A DNA stretch of 64,000 nt from Pieris napi (Eukaryota > Arthropoda > Insecta > Lepidoptera > Pieridae), in the NCBI RefSeq assembly GCF_905475465.1, contig NC_062234.1:12733001-12797000 (forward strand). The letters are read 5' to 3'. Positions 11,181-20,824 of this stretch are shown in pieces. The translations under genes were made by a program, and so were the position numbers. Under the pieces are notes generated by a model. That model had not been told where the DNA came from and searched no databases. It saw nothing but the letters and a program-made list of their open reading frames with translations. Each line of letters opens with the position of its first letter. Within the stretch, counting starts at the first letter, position 1.

Positions 11181-11469
11181 AACTAAAATATCTAAAGCAA
11201 CACAGTTAGTGTTTAGCAACTTATTAGTTTAGTGGGAAGTGCTGTCTGCTCACATTTAATTCCCAGAGCAAAACATGAAAGCAATATAATTACAACTTCG
11301 ACTTGAGTTAAACCGGTTTTAAACGGGTTATAAGTTTAATGTATTTTTAATATCGGAAGTTGGTTTTGAGCAAGCGCCTTATTGCTTCTTTTAAAATGTA
11401 TTTTTTATGTATATATATACCAAGGGTCTATTTTACTTATATATAACTTGTCTATATATTAATATTAAA
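11181..11469. other. Spacer, nothing recognised
   Basis: About 290 bases of AT-rich sequence. The 71-codon minus-strand frame (11004-11219) that reaches into it is a shadow of the LINE tail. Confidence 0.4.
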
Positions 11470-11647
11470 CTAGTGAAAGCCGTGGATATACGTCTAGAAT
11501 ACAACAATTTACCGTAAAGAATAATTAAATACACTTGAACACAAAGATTCATCAAAATTGGTCCGATTTGGACCGGACCTGACGAAAGCCGTTTACGGGG
11601 AGGTTTTGATTGATGAAACATACAGGAGATTTATATATATGTATAGA
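11470..11647 (-). mobile_element. Short Helitron-like element
   Basis: It begins with CTAG (11470-11473) and ends with TATAGA, with internal ATTCATCAAAATTGGTCCGA and a GGAGATTTATATATATGTAT tract. Gross layout matches 483-687. A GTCCGA...GGACC palindrome and a repeated GAAAGCCGT word (11475 and 11584) are visible. It does not code. Confidence 0.5.
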
Positions 11648-12145
11648 GGATACTCGAATATGTCCCCTTAAAGGTTGGCTGTAAAGAATAATATTTATTT
11701 ATTTATAAGTTCTAAAACAACATGTATAATATATATACTTAAAGTATACGTATACAAAAAAATATCACTTCGCAAATTTTACACACATACATATCAATTA
11801 TATTAAAACATAACAATTTAAAACTGAAAGGAAAAAATTTAAATACAAGCAAACAGAAAAAAGCAAATACTAAAGGTACGTATAGACTTTTATAATGTAT
11901 AGACTATAAATGTGAGAGGTATGAACACAAATTAATTATTATTAATTATATTTATTTTCTTATCTCAACATACATCGGACTTAAATTATTTCTAGCGTAT
12001 TCGCAAATAATAAATATCAATAGCCCACTTGGGTCACATCGGTGTACTTTGATCTTATCAAGCCAGAATAAAGATCGACTAGTGAAATTGCCGAAACCTC
12101 AAAGTTTTTTTATTACACTGCGTGGGCCAGTACCCACGCATTATG

Positions 12146-12150
<5 letters not shown>
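11648..12150. other. AT-rich spacer
   Basis: Long runs of ATATTTATTTATTTATA and ATATATATACTT, without a recognisable gene. It could hold a LINE A-rich tail in inverted orientation, but no diagnostic words remain. Confidence 0.4.
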
Positions 12151-12176
<26 letters not shown>

Positions 12177-12178
12177 TA
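12151..12178. repeat. (TA)n microsatellite
   Basis: A run of alternating TA, slightly interrupted on its left, directly abuts the CTAG end of the Helitron at 12179. Confidence 0.8.
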
Positions 12179-12586
12179 CTAGCCGTTTCGCGCCCGCTTT
12201 GCTGGACGAATTAAAATAAATTTTATGTTTCATTTTTTTATTTTTTTTCATATTTTTATTATTCTTCTTTTTAACTTCCCGCTAAGAAAATTGAAATATT
12301 TCGAAAATCGAGTTTTTAACAGATGTTGACGTTTAGAGGTTCTAGGAAGCCTTCCCGAATGTTTCCGCGGTGAAGTCCGTATGGATAAATTTTCATAAAA
12401 GTAAAACAGCAATAAAAAAATGAAGGAACGTTGGAATTTATATATAATATATATTAATAAATAAATAGCCATAAACCATCTAGGAAAAATTTCGCATCGA
12501 ATGGTGGTAGTTTCATGTCGATACGATCAGTGGTTTAGGCGTGATTGAGCCTCAAACGAAGACCATTTTCATTATATATATATAGA
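12179..12586 (-). mobile_element. Non-autonomous Helitron, different subfamily
   Basis: On minus it starts TCTATATATATATAATGAAA, continues ATGGTCTTCGTTTGAGGCTC, and ends CCAGCAAAGCGGGCGCGAAA then CGGCTAG. This 5' TC and 3' CTAG arrangement with a GC-rich subterminal hairpin region is the Helitron hallmark. The centre is AT-rich and non-coding; the 74-codon frame at 12248-12472 is not a gene. Confidence 0.65.
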
Positions 12587-13724
12587 AGAAGATATATTAT
12601 CATATATCTTAATAGCATTTGTTGACAATACTTTTTTTGTATTTGTATTTTTACTGTATTGACTCGGGTCTACATTTCTCTAGCATACGCATTATCTTAA
12701 AATAGATCCATCGCACAAACAATATATTTCACGAATTTGCCAGATTTTAATTAAACATAGTAGGGCTACCCGGCGAAGCCTTAGAGCAGAATCTTGGCTA
12801 AACTTGAACCCAATATTGTACAAAATAGTCAAATAGAACATTATGCTTGATCAGATTAAAGCTGTTTTGCCTAAAAGCACTAATATTATTACTAAAGAGT
12901 ATAGAAACAGATTAATAAGCGTAAATAATAACCTTTTCACCTTTTTGTTACAAAGTTTTTTATCCTCCTGACTTTGCAGACTTATTTGCAAACGGCCTAA
13001 TAATAGTATATTAGTTATATTCAAGAATATTTGGATACGGTCGTTAACAATTGCATTAATACGCCTTCATAGCTTAGGACGTGAACCGAACATATATGGT
13101 GTTATCACGATTACCGTGAAGGTCCTATGAAAACAAGAAAGTGTACAAGTAGTTTATATATGTTGGAGCATTTGCAAAACTAAATTTTGACATATTGCAC
13201 GCTTCGCATTTGCGCACTTTTCTTCCCAGTATTTTTGTCAATTTTGTAGTAAATACATTGACAAAAAGGCTTTTTATTTATATAAATAACTTGCGTAATA
13301 TCGACCGCATTATAAAATATCTTACAAAAATATGACATTCCGTCTTAACCTTCATAAATTCCACGGAAAGCCATCTTATTTACTTTTATAGGCTTTTTCA
13401 CATGTTCGTAAAACGTAAGCTTTTAAGTCTGTGGTTTACTTAGTAGTTTTTTGCAAATTTGTCCTAATATTCTTTAATGATTTTAGGAAAGGATAGTAGT
13501 ATCTTACATTTTAATTTGTCACTAGAATTAAGATTATTATTGCTAACCAAACGACAGCGATAAAAGTGATCAAATCAAAATTGACATTTTACAAGCCCTA
13601 AATTTCTTCACTAATCAAAATCTGTATAAAGATTGATTTCTGCGCCCATTTCATAGATTTTTGAGGCAAGTTAGAAGTAGCTTGTACCTGACCGATATGA
13701 ACTTTTATGTTATTATATCGGTTA
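12587..13724. other. Non-coding stretch
   Basis: No gene. TAGGGCTACCCGGCGAAGCC at 12761-12780 may be another Helitron-like scrap, since it resembles the 'accCGGCgaa' 3' subterminal word, but it has no partner end. Confidence 0.4.
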
Positions 13725-13836
13725 TGTTATCTTTTTTTTATAGAAGATGTTAAGTGATAGCGCCCGCCCACGGACACTCTCAATGCCAGAGGTTTCGTGA
13801 GTGCTTTGCCGGCCTTTGAAATTATATTGCGCCTAT
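13725..13836 (-). repeat. LINE tail fragment
   Basis: TTTTTTTATAGAAGATGTTA then CCCACGGACACTCTCAATGC and GTGCTTTGCCGGCCTTTG match the tail of the LINE at 6250-6800, with the central CAGG...CACCTG section deleted. Confidence 0.75.
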
Positions 13837-13856
13837 TGAAATAAAACTTAAAAAAG

Positions 13857-13887
13857 GGTGCGTGTACTTAGAAGTTATACTTCTTTG
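13857..13887 (+). repeat. Left end of GAAGTATAACTTC element
   Basis: GTGCGTGTACTTAGAAGTTA with TACTTCTTTG is the same layout as the outer end of the elements at 57336-57770 and 59252-59700 (GTGCGTGTAC...AGAAGTGAAACTTCTTTAT), but with TAT in place of GAA at the centre. A matching opposite end lies at 15900-15955, so the 14-kb iteron element may have landed inside one of these. Confidence 0.5.
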
Positions 13888-15485
13888 TGGTAGGGGAGCC
13901 CACGATGCTAAATGGGGATTTACTCGAGCGTCGTAGAGACCTATTGGGATGCAAAGCTTAGATAAAAAGAAGAAAAAAATGTTTAATGATAAATTCCTTT
14001 TCATCGGTGGGGGAAGCGGCTATAGATAGTTAAATATGTAAAAAAAAACTGTTGCATGGACATCCTCGAGCGCGTCAGATATTGATAGCATCTATGCCCT
14101 ACGTATTTTTAATAATGTACGTATGTTAATCTGATCGTTTGCATGATGCGGGTGGTTGTATTTAAGGGTTGAAAATGAAAAAAAAAAAAAATTTATCGAG
14201 CGCGTCAGATTTTCTAAGGGAGTGTTAAGTGCACCAAAAAAAAGCTCTCATTCACTAATCTGACGATTTCGATGGGACGCAAACCCACGGCCATTTTCAT
14301 AATATGCAAAAAAAAATCGCAATTTTGAAATACTCAAGCGCGTCAGATTAAGATATATGTGGTTCATCTTTATGTTCTAAACGTACTGTCTCATAATCTG
14401 ACGATTATCTAGAGGGATTCGCCTGATCTGACAAATTTTTTTTAGAAAAACGATTCACCGAAAGGGACATTCCTGCAACTTCCCGCTACTTCCATTCCTG
14501 GGCGCTTAAAATTGATATTTTGAGCTCGCTGAGTTCAAAGACATAACATGTCTATGCATTTGAGCTCTTCCAGCTCGAAAGTCTGATAGAATTTTCATAG
14601 AACACTATTTTTGGAATTTTCAAACCGCAATAACTTTTGAATGGATCAAGCAATTTTCACGCGGTTGGCGGCATTCGACGCAGTTTTATCATCATCATAA
14701 GTAAATTTTAATTGATCGAACCACAAATTTCGGAGTAATCCCGAAAAAACACTTTTTCGGGTTTCTTTCGTTCACGATATCTCTCGAACGAATCAACCGC
14801 TTTTGACGAGCTTGGTGGCGATCGACGTGGTTTTTCAAGCTCAAAGGCGGATTAGTTTTTGAAGTTGATCAATAAAGAAACCACTTTAAAAAAAAATATT
14901 TCTTATTTTTTTAAGATTTTTCAAAATTTCTCAAAATCTATCGGTCCGAATCGGTTCAAATTCACAGGAAATGTAATTTTGAGGGAAATATTTAGAACGC
15001 CGTTTAGTAGATTCCGATCGGTTAAAGGAAATGTAGGCATCACGCAGCTGCACGCATTTAACTTTATCGACGATTTTTTGTTATTTCGGCTTGCGGAAAT
15101 CGTCAGATTATATATTTTTCATTATTCTTGAATTATTTCCTTCAAAATAAAAAAAAAATTAGCTACGCTCGAGAATGTCGAGATGACGGTTTTTTTTTAC
15201 AACTTTGTTGCCCTCCCCTTTTTTTCCGTCACTCTCAAATTGTCAGATTAGTGGAATATACACTTTTTAGGATGTAATTAACTCACCCTACCTTAATCTG
15301 ACGCGCTCGGGAATTTCTGATGGTCAATTTTTTTTTACTAATCTGATCCTGTCTCCTTCACGGGCGGCCTTATATATGGGCCTCATATTTTGTGGAGGTA
15401 CTTAACCGGGTACAAGGTATCCCCCTATATATTAATCTGCCGCGCTTTAGTAAATCCCGAAATCCCCTCTTGGGCTCCCCTACCA
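13888..15485. mobile_element. 1.6 kb TIR element with inverted CGCGTCAGAT iterons
   Basis: The two ends carry identical 15-bp terminal inverted repeats, TGGTAGGGGAGCCCA at 13888-13902 and its reverse complement at 15471-15485, flanked by TTG on both sides (a possible 3-bp target duplication). Near the left end the motif GCGCGTCAGAT occurs at about 14069, 14199 and 14337. Each is followed 50-60 bases later by the reverse word TAATCTGA(CGA), at 14127, 14256 and 14394. Near the right end the motif is mainly reversed (TAATCTGACGCGCTCGGG at 15293-15310). The middle (14640-14840) has two diverged ~148-bp units with GCGGTTGGCGGCATTCGACG-like words. No transposase is visible. I do not recognise the superfamily. 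A solo right end lies at 7745-7850. Confidence 0.7.
14859..15131 (+). other. 90-codon open frame inside the iteron element
   Basis: An open frame starting at ATG 14859 has a lysine- and phenylalanine-rich first third (from poly(A)/poly(T) tracts) and a middle with FRSVKGNVGITQLHAF. I recognise no domain and no transposase motif. It spans the change between the repeated centre and the right-hand iterons, so it is probably a chance frame. It is listed because it is the only frame of any length in the element. Confidence 0.15.
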
Positions 15486-15899
15486 TTGGCATTATAAAAA
15501 ATAGTTTTTGATTGGATGCAAATAATTAATTACAATTAAATAATCAAAGACTGGAAAAGGAGTCACTATAGTCAATAAAGTTCAGTTTACATTTGAAAAA
15601 TTACATAAATAAATATTTATTAATATTATATTTATTATTATTTTCTAATATTAATTAGTATTGATTTAAATATTCAATTTAAATCACTTCTAATTATAAT
15701 TCAGACGCCCATATAAAATTTGCACTTGTAAAATGAAAACACGTGTTTTAAATGTAGAAACTCAAAGCATGTGGATAAATATTATAAATATAAATACACA
15801 GTGAACAGAGGCGGCGTGCATGCCAACATGCGCCACTAACTTCATTCTGTTAATTTTGTGTCACGGTGCGCACGCATCGTAAAATTTCACTCCCTTCAA
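15486..15899. other. AT-rich sequence, possibly interior of an outer element
   Basis: This stretch lies between the right TIR of the iteron element and a GAAGTATAACTTC end at 15900. If the nested-insertion reading is right, it belongs to the outer element. It ends with GTGTCACGGTGCGCACGCAT, which resembles 55415-55440. It does not code. Confidence 0.35.
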
Positions 15900-15955
15900 T
15901 TTTTCATAACGCGCCTAAAGAAGTATAACTTCAAAAAGTTATACTTCAATAAATG
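15900..15955 (-). repeat. End of GAAGTATAACTTC element with local hairpin
   Basis: ACGCGCCTAAAGAAGTATAA is followed by CTTCAAAAAGTTATACTTCA. The word AAGTATAACTT and its inverse form a small hairpin. The preceding CACTCCCTTCAATTTTTCAT is paralleled by CTCTCGTCATTTTTCCCTAA at 55447-55466, a second copy of this end. Confidence 0.6.
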
Positions 15956-16943
15956 ATTCATAATGACACTTTCGCCTTACGATGATATAAAAAACTTAAG
16001 TATTAACTAAATCCGTCTATTTCTAGAACACTTAAATTGTGTTAGATGCGAAAGGAATGTTGTTACTTTCTTATTTTCTTTCACGCGTTATCCCTTTGTT
16101 GAACGAGAACGTCTTTCAACAGAGAAAATGTTTTGTTATTCGTGGCTTAAGAGTATCCGCAGATTATAAATAAAATGATATAACACATAAATACAGATAT
16201 TGTTTAGTAACTAAATCACTAAGTATTATAGTACCTATAGCTTTATTATGTATGATAGTAGAGTAGAATACCATAGCATTTGGGGGTATGGTGCAAACGC
16301 GTTTCTACATTTAACATTAATATTTTAAAACTCATTATTAGGGAAATGATTAAACTTTCTTAGTTTATACCACATGATACTGATCAACATGAAAACGATG
16401 TCCATTACCACATTTTAATCTCGAACCTTCATCACTTAACGGCTTAATAATCACATGAAATAATATCCAATTTCAACCCTTCTAGCGAATCAGCACATTA
16501 TCAACGTAACCATCAAAATCACACAATTTACCACACAATGAAATATTTCGTGGGTAAAATCTCGAATGTCGGCTCCGTTTCACTGTAAAAACCAAACCGA
16601 GCAAAGTTCGTAATTCCGCTACGTCCCAAACGTTATAAAATATGAATCGGAACCAGCCCTTAGTGAAGAACGCGATATCCAAGCGCTTGTACTGGGGAAT
16701 GTGTTTTGTTAAATATCGTTATGACACAGTTTTACTTGTCCAATATGTTATCATATACCTTGTCATATCATATATAATTAGTTGTAACGCTTATTAGTAA
16801 CGTAATTCAAGAAAACCCTGCCACGTTGAAGCTGACTTTAACAGGTATAAAATTGTTTAATGTAAATTAATCTAAAAATACATAATTTAAACACTTACTT
16901 GGCATAGTCAAGTATTTAAATGATATGTGCTATAATTGAGCAG
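15956..16943. other. Non-coding stretch
   Basis: Nothing is recognised. A 66-codon minus-strand frame at 16482-16682 lies in slightly GC-richer DNA, with a W-rich, F-rich predicted sequence and no family signature. Confidence 0.4.
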
Positions 16944-17176
16944 TGTTGGCCTAGTGGTGGTTTCTTTCTATGTGCGCATTTAACATTTGCTCGAGCGGTG
17001 AAGGAAAACATCGTGAGAAAACCGACATTAGACGTTCTTAGAGAAAGTCGACAGCGTGTGTCAGGCACTGGAGGCTGATCACCTACTTGCCTATTAGATT
17101 TAAAAAAGATCATGAAACAGATTCAGATATCTGAGGCCAAGACCTAAAGAGGTTGTAGCGACACTGATTTATTTTA
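16944..17176 (+). mobile_element. SINE with internal deletion of the B box
   Basis: TTGGCCTAGTGG is followed at once by TGGTTTCTTTCTATGTGCGC, so the tRNA-like region that holds GGTTCGA is missing while the body (CTCGAGCGGTGAAGGAAAAC; GATCACCTACTTGCCTATTA) and the GTTGTAGCGACACTG end are kept. Loss of the B box would abolish RNA polymerase III transcription. The 65-codon minus-strand frame here is a shadow. Confidence 0.85.
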
Positions 17177-17329
17177 CTTTTATGCTATAATTTATACTGA
17201 GAACTTTAGATATTTAAATTTTTTCATCGGAGAAATGAGGCTTTTGTCAGTTCAAACAACGTTTCAGTTAACGTGGTAGCGCTATATTTGTTGAAAAGCG
17301 CAGTTAACTTACACCAGATGTGACGCTAA

Positions 17330-17615
17330 AAGCGCTGAATTGGTGGTACTGATTTTGCTTAGCCCAACCGATGTAAAATGTGAAACGGATAGTGTCCGTC
17401 CCGCTCAATCGGGCATGCTCGGATTCGCTCGGGCGGTATCGTTCCGCCGTAGCGGTAGTCTCGTAGCAGCGGAACGTGTGCTACGCCGTGCCACGAATTT
17501 CTATCCGGGCAAAACTCTGGTTAAGTGTACAGTGATTTTGAGTGCGAAACAGATAGTGGGATTATGTGCTGTGTACAGTGTTATGACTAATCAAGGTTTT
17601 GGAAAATGGTAAATA
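17330..17615 (+). other. GC-rich island with a 90-codon open frame, unassigned
   Basis: This 280-base patch is clearly GC-richer than its surroundings (for example CGTAGCGGTAGTCTCGTAGC and AGCGGAACGTGTGCTACGCC) and is open from an ATG at 17340 to a stop at 17610-17612. The predicted start is hydrophobic (MVVLILLSPTDVK), followed by basic segments and a second M (MTNQGFGKW) close to the end. The words GGATTCGCTCG and GTTCCGCC recall the core of the MITE at 49313-49472, so a transposon origin is more likely than a gene. An ATGGTAAAT sequence at the end could be a splice donor. Function unknown. Confidence 0.3.
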
Positions 17616-18214
17616 GTTATTTTTTTAATAATTATGAAAAGCTAAGTGTTATTCATAATTTTTTCAGAGTCATCGGTTTATGGGTCGTTTCCGTTTGACA
17701 TAGAGAAATTACTTTCACCTATTGTTGACTGTTCTATACATTTTATATAGGTCTTGCGTGCCAATGAGTCCATGGGCGCATAAAATTTATTCACGCATGA
17801 GCAAGTTAACTGTTGAAATATTTTATTAATTTGACATAACTTATTAGCGGTATAATTCATTCAACCGAAAGTAATAACACTTGACCTATTAATGGGGTAT
17901 GATGTTTGGTGTAGGTTTAATATATTAGTGAAATAATGAACAAAATACATATTTTGTTTGCTTTTGGATAAAACAAACTTCTTGCCGTAGTTGTATTATT
18001 TTACATAATGTTTAAATTTAGACATTGTATACACGTAAAACGAATAATATTTTATTAATAGATATCCTATCCCATTAAAATTTGCCATATTTTGTTACCA
18101 TTTATAAAATTAAGAATCAATTTCTCTAGTAAGTTACGTATTAAACGTTTATTTAAGAATTACAATATAATTTAATTTATTACATTCTTTCAAACAGTCA
18201 AAAATCATTTTTTT
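17616..18214. other. AT-rich stretch; possible 3' UTR of the 18.2-kb candidate exon
   Basis: On the minus strand TAATAAATT near 18180 and AAATAAACG near 18150 could act as polyadenylation signals for the candidate exon that ends at about 18221. No other feature is visible; a 60-codon minus-strand frame at 17678-17860 has no signature. Confidence 0.3.
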
Positions 18215-18217
18215 TAT

Positions 18218-18380
18218 TTCTGCACGCCGTCTGCCTTATCAACGCCCAATTTCTTTTTATTTCTTTCTTTTATTTTCTTTTGTGACTTTTTTGGTGCGGC
18301 TATAAATATCAGCTTAGATTTATTATCAGAATTACATAATACGCTGTATTCAATTGCTAAATTTGACAAAGCTTATAGCT
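18218..18380 (-). CDS. Candidate terminal exon, basic C-terminus (unassigned)
   Basis: On the minus strand a frame of about 50 codons reads IEYSVLCNSDNKSKLIFIAA and then PKKSQKKIKERNKKKLGVDK plus ADGVQK and a stop. It is preceded by AG dinucleotides that could serve as splice acceptors (TATAAG| or TTTAG|) and followed by AATAAA-type signals. A hydrophobic strand followed by a lysine-rich tail is reminiscent of small RNA-binding or ribosome-associated proteins, but I cannot name a family. Much of the tail comes from a polypurine run, which lowers stop frequency, so chance remains a serious alternative. No upstream exon was identified. Confidence 0.22.
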
Positions 18381-19682
18381 CATGTCATATTCAGAATCGC
18401 GTGAGCAAGTCTTTCATGACAATACAAAAATTAGCATGCAATAATTCCTGAATTACAGCGCACCGTCACAGCGACGTCTATACAAATCACTTCAATTATC
18501 TGATAGACCAGATAATTTTATATCATTCTTGATTCTAATAAAAGAAATAATGGTAATATTCAATGACTTATTACCGAGATTATAGATGGCGTTAGAACTT
18601 TACAATGCTACGATACTAGTGAGAATAGCTATGACTCGTATATTACTGTTCTTAACATTCTATCTTCTCTTTATATGAGACATTTTGATGCAGTCTGGAT
18701 TATTATTATAAACCATGATTACTCAAGACCACTCCAAACGGCGGGCTATGTAAATTGTCCAATTTTATTTTACTTTTATTCATGAAAAAAGGTTGTTTGT
18801 CCAATGCACTGTTTAATAGTTTACAAATAGCATGTCGGCTGTAAAAACCGGGTGACTGCGCAATTTGTAAGGAAATTGTTGTGAGTACATTCATCATAGC
18901 GTTAACACAACTTGACAGAAAAAGACAAATGAGTACTTTACTTAAACAATGGGATATGAATTATTTAGTTTTTCGTCTTATTTAGTGAAGAAAAGTAAAT
19001 TGTAGTTTTTCATATTATGTATTTTGATAGAGAGTTGACGATATAATCGACTGAATTGATTGATATTAAAGGAGTACAGAGAGTTTTTTACGCCGGCTTT
19101 TTCTCTCGGTCAACACCCTCTGTCTTCTATGAGTAGGGATGTCTACCGATGACGTGGAATAAGTGATACCATCTTATATTCCATAATAAACATAGTTTTT
19201 TTAGAAATCCTATGGTTTTTCATGTTAAGACATTCTGCGCGTTATCATTACTCAATTATTAAGAGTGGTTATAGATTTTATAAACCATAGGCTGAAATTC
19301 ACCAATATTTACGCATAACAAAATCCGCTTTGAATTATACGTAATTTGGGACTGCTATACGATGTTAATTATTACTATACTTTTATTACCCTACATTTAG
19401 AAAATAAAATCATTATTAGAAATATACAAAAAATAAGACCTTCTACGAACTGAATTTATTTGAATTCGTTTGAGTTCAATAAATATAAAGTACTCAAACA
19501 CGAACGAGAAATTTTATACTTCAATAGCTAATACTTATGTGATAAAAATTTAATTTTTTAACTTATAATGTGTTGTATTTGCATATTTGTTTTAGTTGAG
19601 TTTAAGAAATCGTTTTGAGATTTTTCGTTTTCGCTAGGTATCTTCCTACAATATGGAAGGTATATTTCCTTCTAGAAGGTAC
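18381..19682. other. Non-coding stretch
   Basis: No named repeat. A 63-codon minus-strand frame at 18706-18897 has no recognisable domain. Confidence 0.4.
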
Positions 19683-19812
19683 CCGTCGAACCACTGACTG
19701 GCCAACACTGGCCCCAGTGTTGTCGAGATGTTGCATATATAGTATATACTCAATTGAAAGCGTGATTCGGGGTATGACGTCATCGCACTAGTTGTAGCTA
19801 CAGGTTATTCCA
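19683..19812 (+). repeat. Low-copy repeat, partner at 48333-48463
   Basis: CGAACCACTGACTGG, TGTTGTCGAGATGTTGCATA and GTATGACGTCATCGCA with TTGTAGCTACAGG are found in the same order, diverged and inverted, at 48333-48463. The TGACGTCA palindrome (a CRE-like octamer) is conserved in both copies. The element type is unknown. Confidence 0.5.
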
Positions 19813-20590
19813 TCAAGTATACGATATTATCACTGTCAGTTTGACTGCACTAATTTCTCATACAATTAATGTTTGTTCCGAATTTACCGACGGAGCGCTG
19901 AACCACATTTTTATAAATTTATTATAATCTTTATTAACGTATTGTTATAGTCACAGGAAGAATGTCACTATGTTATAAATTGGCATCGTATAATCGATCT
20001 AATTCACAACGCAAGTGACATTTAAGGTAAACTGGAATTGCCTGTTATCCCCAGAGGGGTTTGGTGGTCTGACTGCAGTACTACTAAGAGACCACTCATT
20101 ATTTTTGAAAGTCTTCTCTGTCTTATCTCTTCTGTTTCTCTCCTATAGGTTCAATGTCAAATCATCTATGGGTGAATATTCTCAGCCAGTATTAAATAAA
20201 TGAACATCGTTTAACATTGCTTTGATGTTCGAAAGTCTTCATCATAGTGATTTAAATTAAAGGACTGTTTGAATTGAAATCGACGGTACGGGCAAAGCGA
20301 AATTAATTAATTTACAAAGGTTTAATTTCGTGTATTTTCTCTAATAAAGCTCTTTTAATTCAGTTGAAAAGGTCTTCACTTATTAGCTATAATCATTAGT
20401 AATGAAATGTTATAAATTAGTATAAAGACCTTAGGTGAGTCGAATTGATAAGATTTAGAGGTCTTGATTGGTATATGAATAGGATTAGCGGATTAAAAGG
20501 CCTACAATTTGCTTTTATTTTGAGCTTTTTAACATGGAGTGACTCAATTTTTGTATGTGTACTTTTGTTTGAAAGTTTTGGAGCATTGAG
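19813..20590. other. Non-coding stretch
   Basis: No gene or repeat is recognised. Two 62-codon frames (20015-20203 and 20445-20633) have no motif, and the second overlaps the SINE start. Confidence 0.4.
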
Positions 20591-20591
20591 A

Positions 20592-20824
20592 AGTGGTGGC
20601 CCAGTGGTTTTAACGTATTACTACGAACCCTGACAGTGCACCAATGGTCTTGCTGCAATTAGGCCTCATACGATGAAGGAAGTATCGTGAGAAAACCAGC
20701 CTGCCTTACCCAACAAGTCGACGGTGTGTGTCAGGCACAGAAGGTTGATATTATAAATGATCTCGGAACAGATACAGAAATTTGAGGCTCAGACCTATAA
20801 GGTTATAGTGCCATTGGTATATTT
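20592..20824 (+). mobile_element. SINE, strongly diverged
   Basis: GTGGTGGCCCAGTGGTTTTA, a degenerate tRNA-like region without a clean GGTTCGA, then GATGAAGGAAGTATCGTGAG, GTCGACGGTGTGTGTCAGGC and GACCTATAAGGTTATAGTGC. This is the oldest-looking of the longer SINE copies, with several small deletions. Confidence 0.75.

Noticed and set aside
14859..15131. Transposase of the iteron element
   Set aside because: The 90-codon frame lacks any catalytic or zinc-binding pattern and arises partly from poly(A)/poly(T) tracts.
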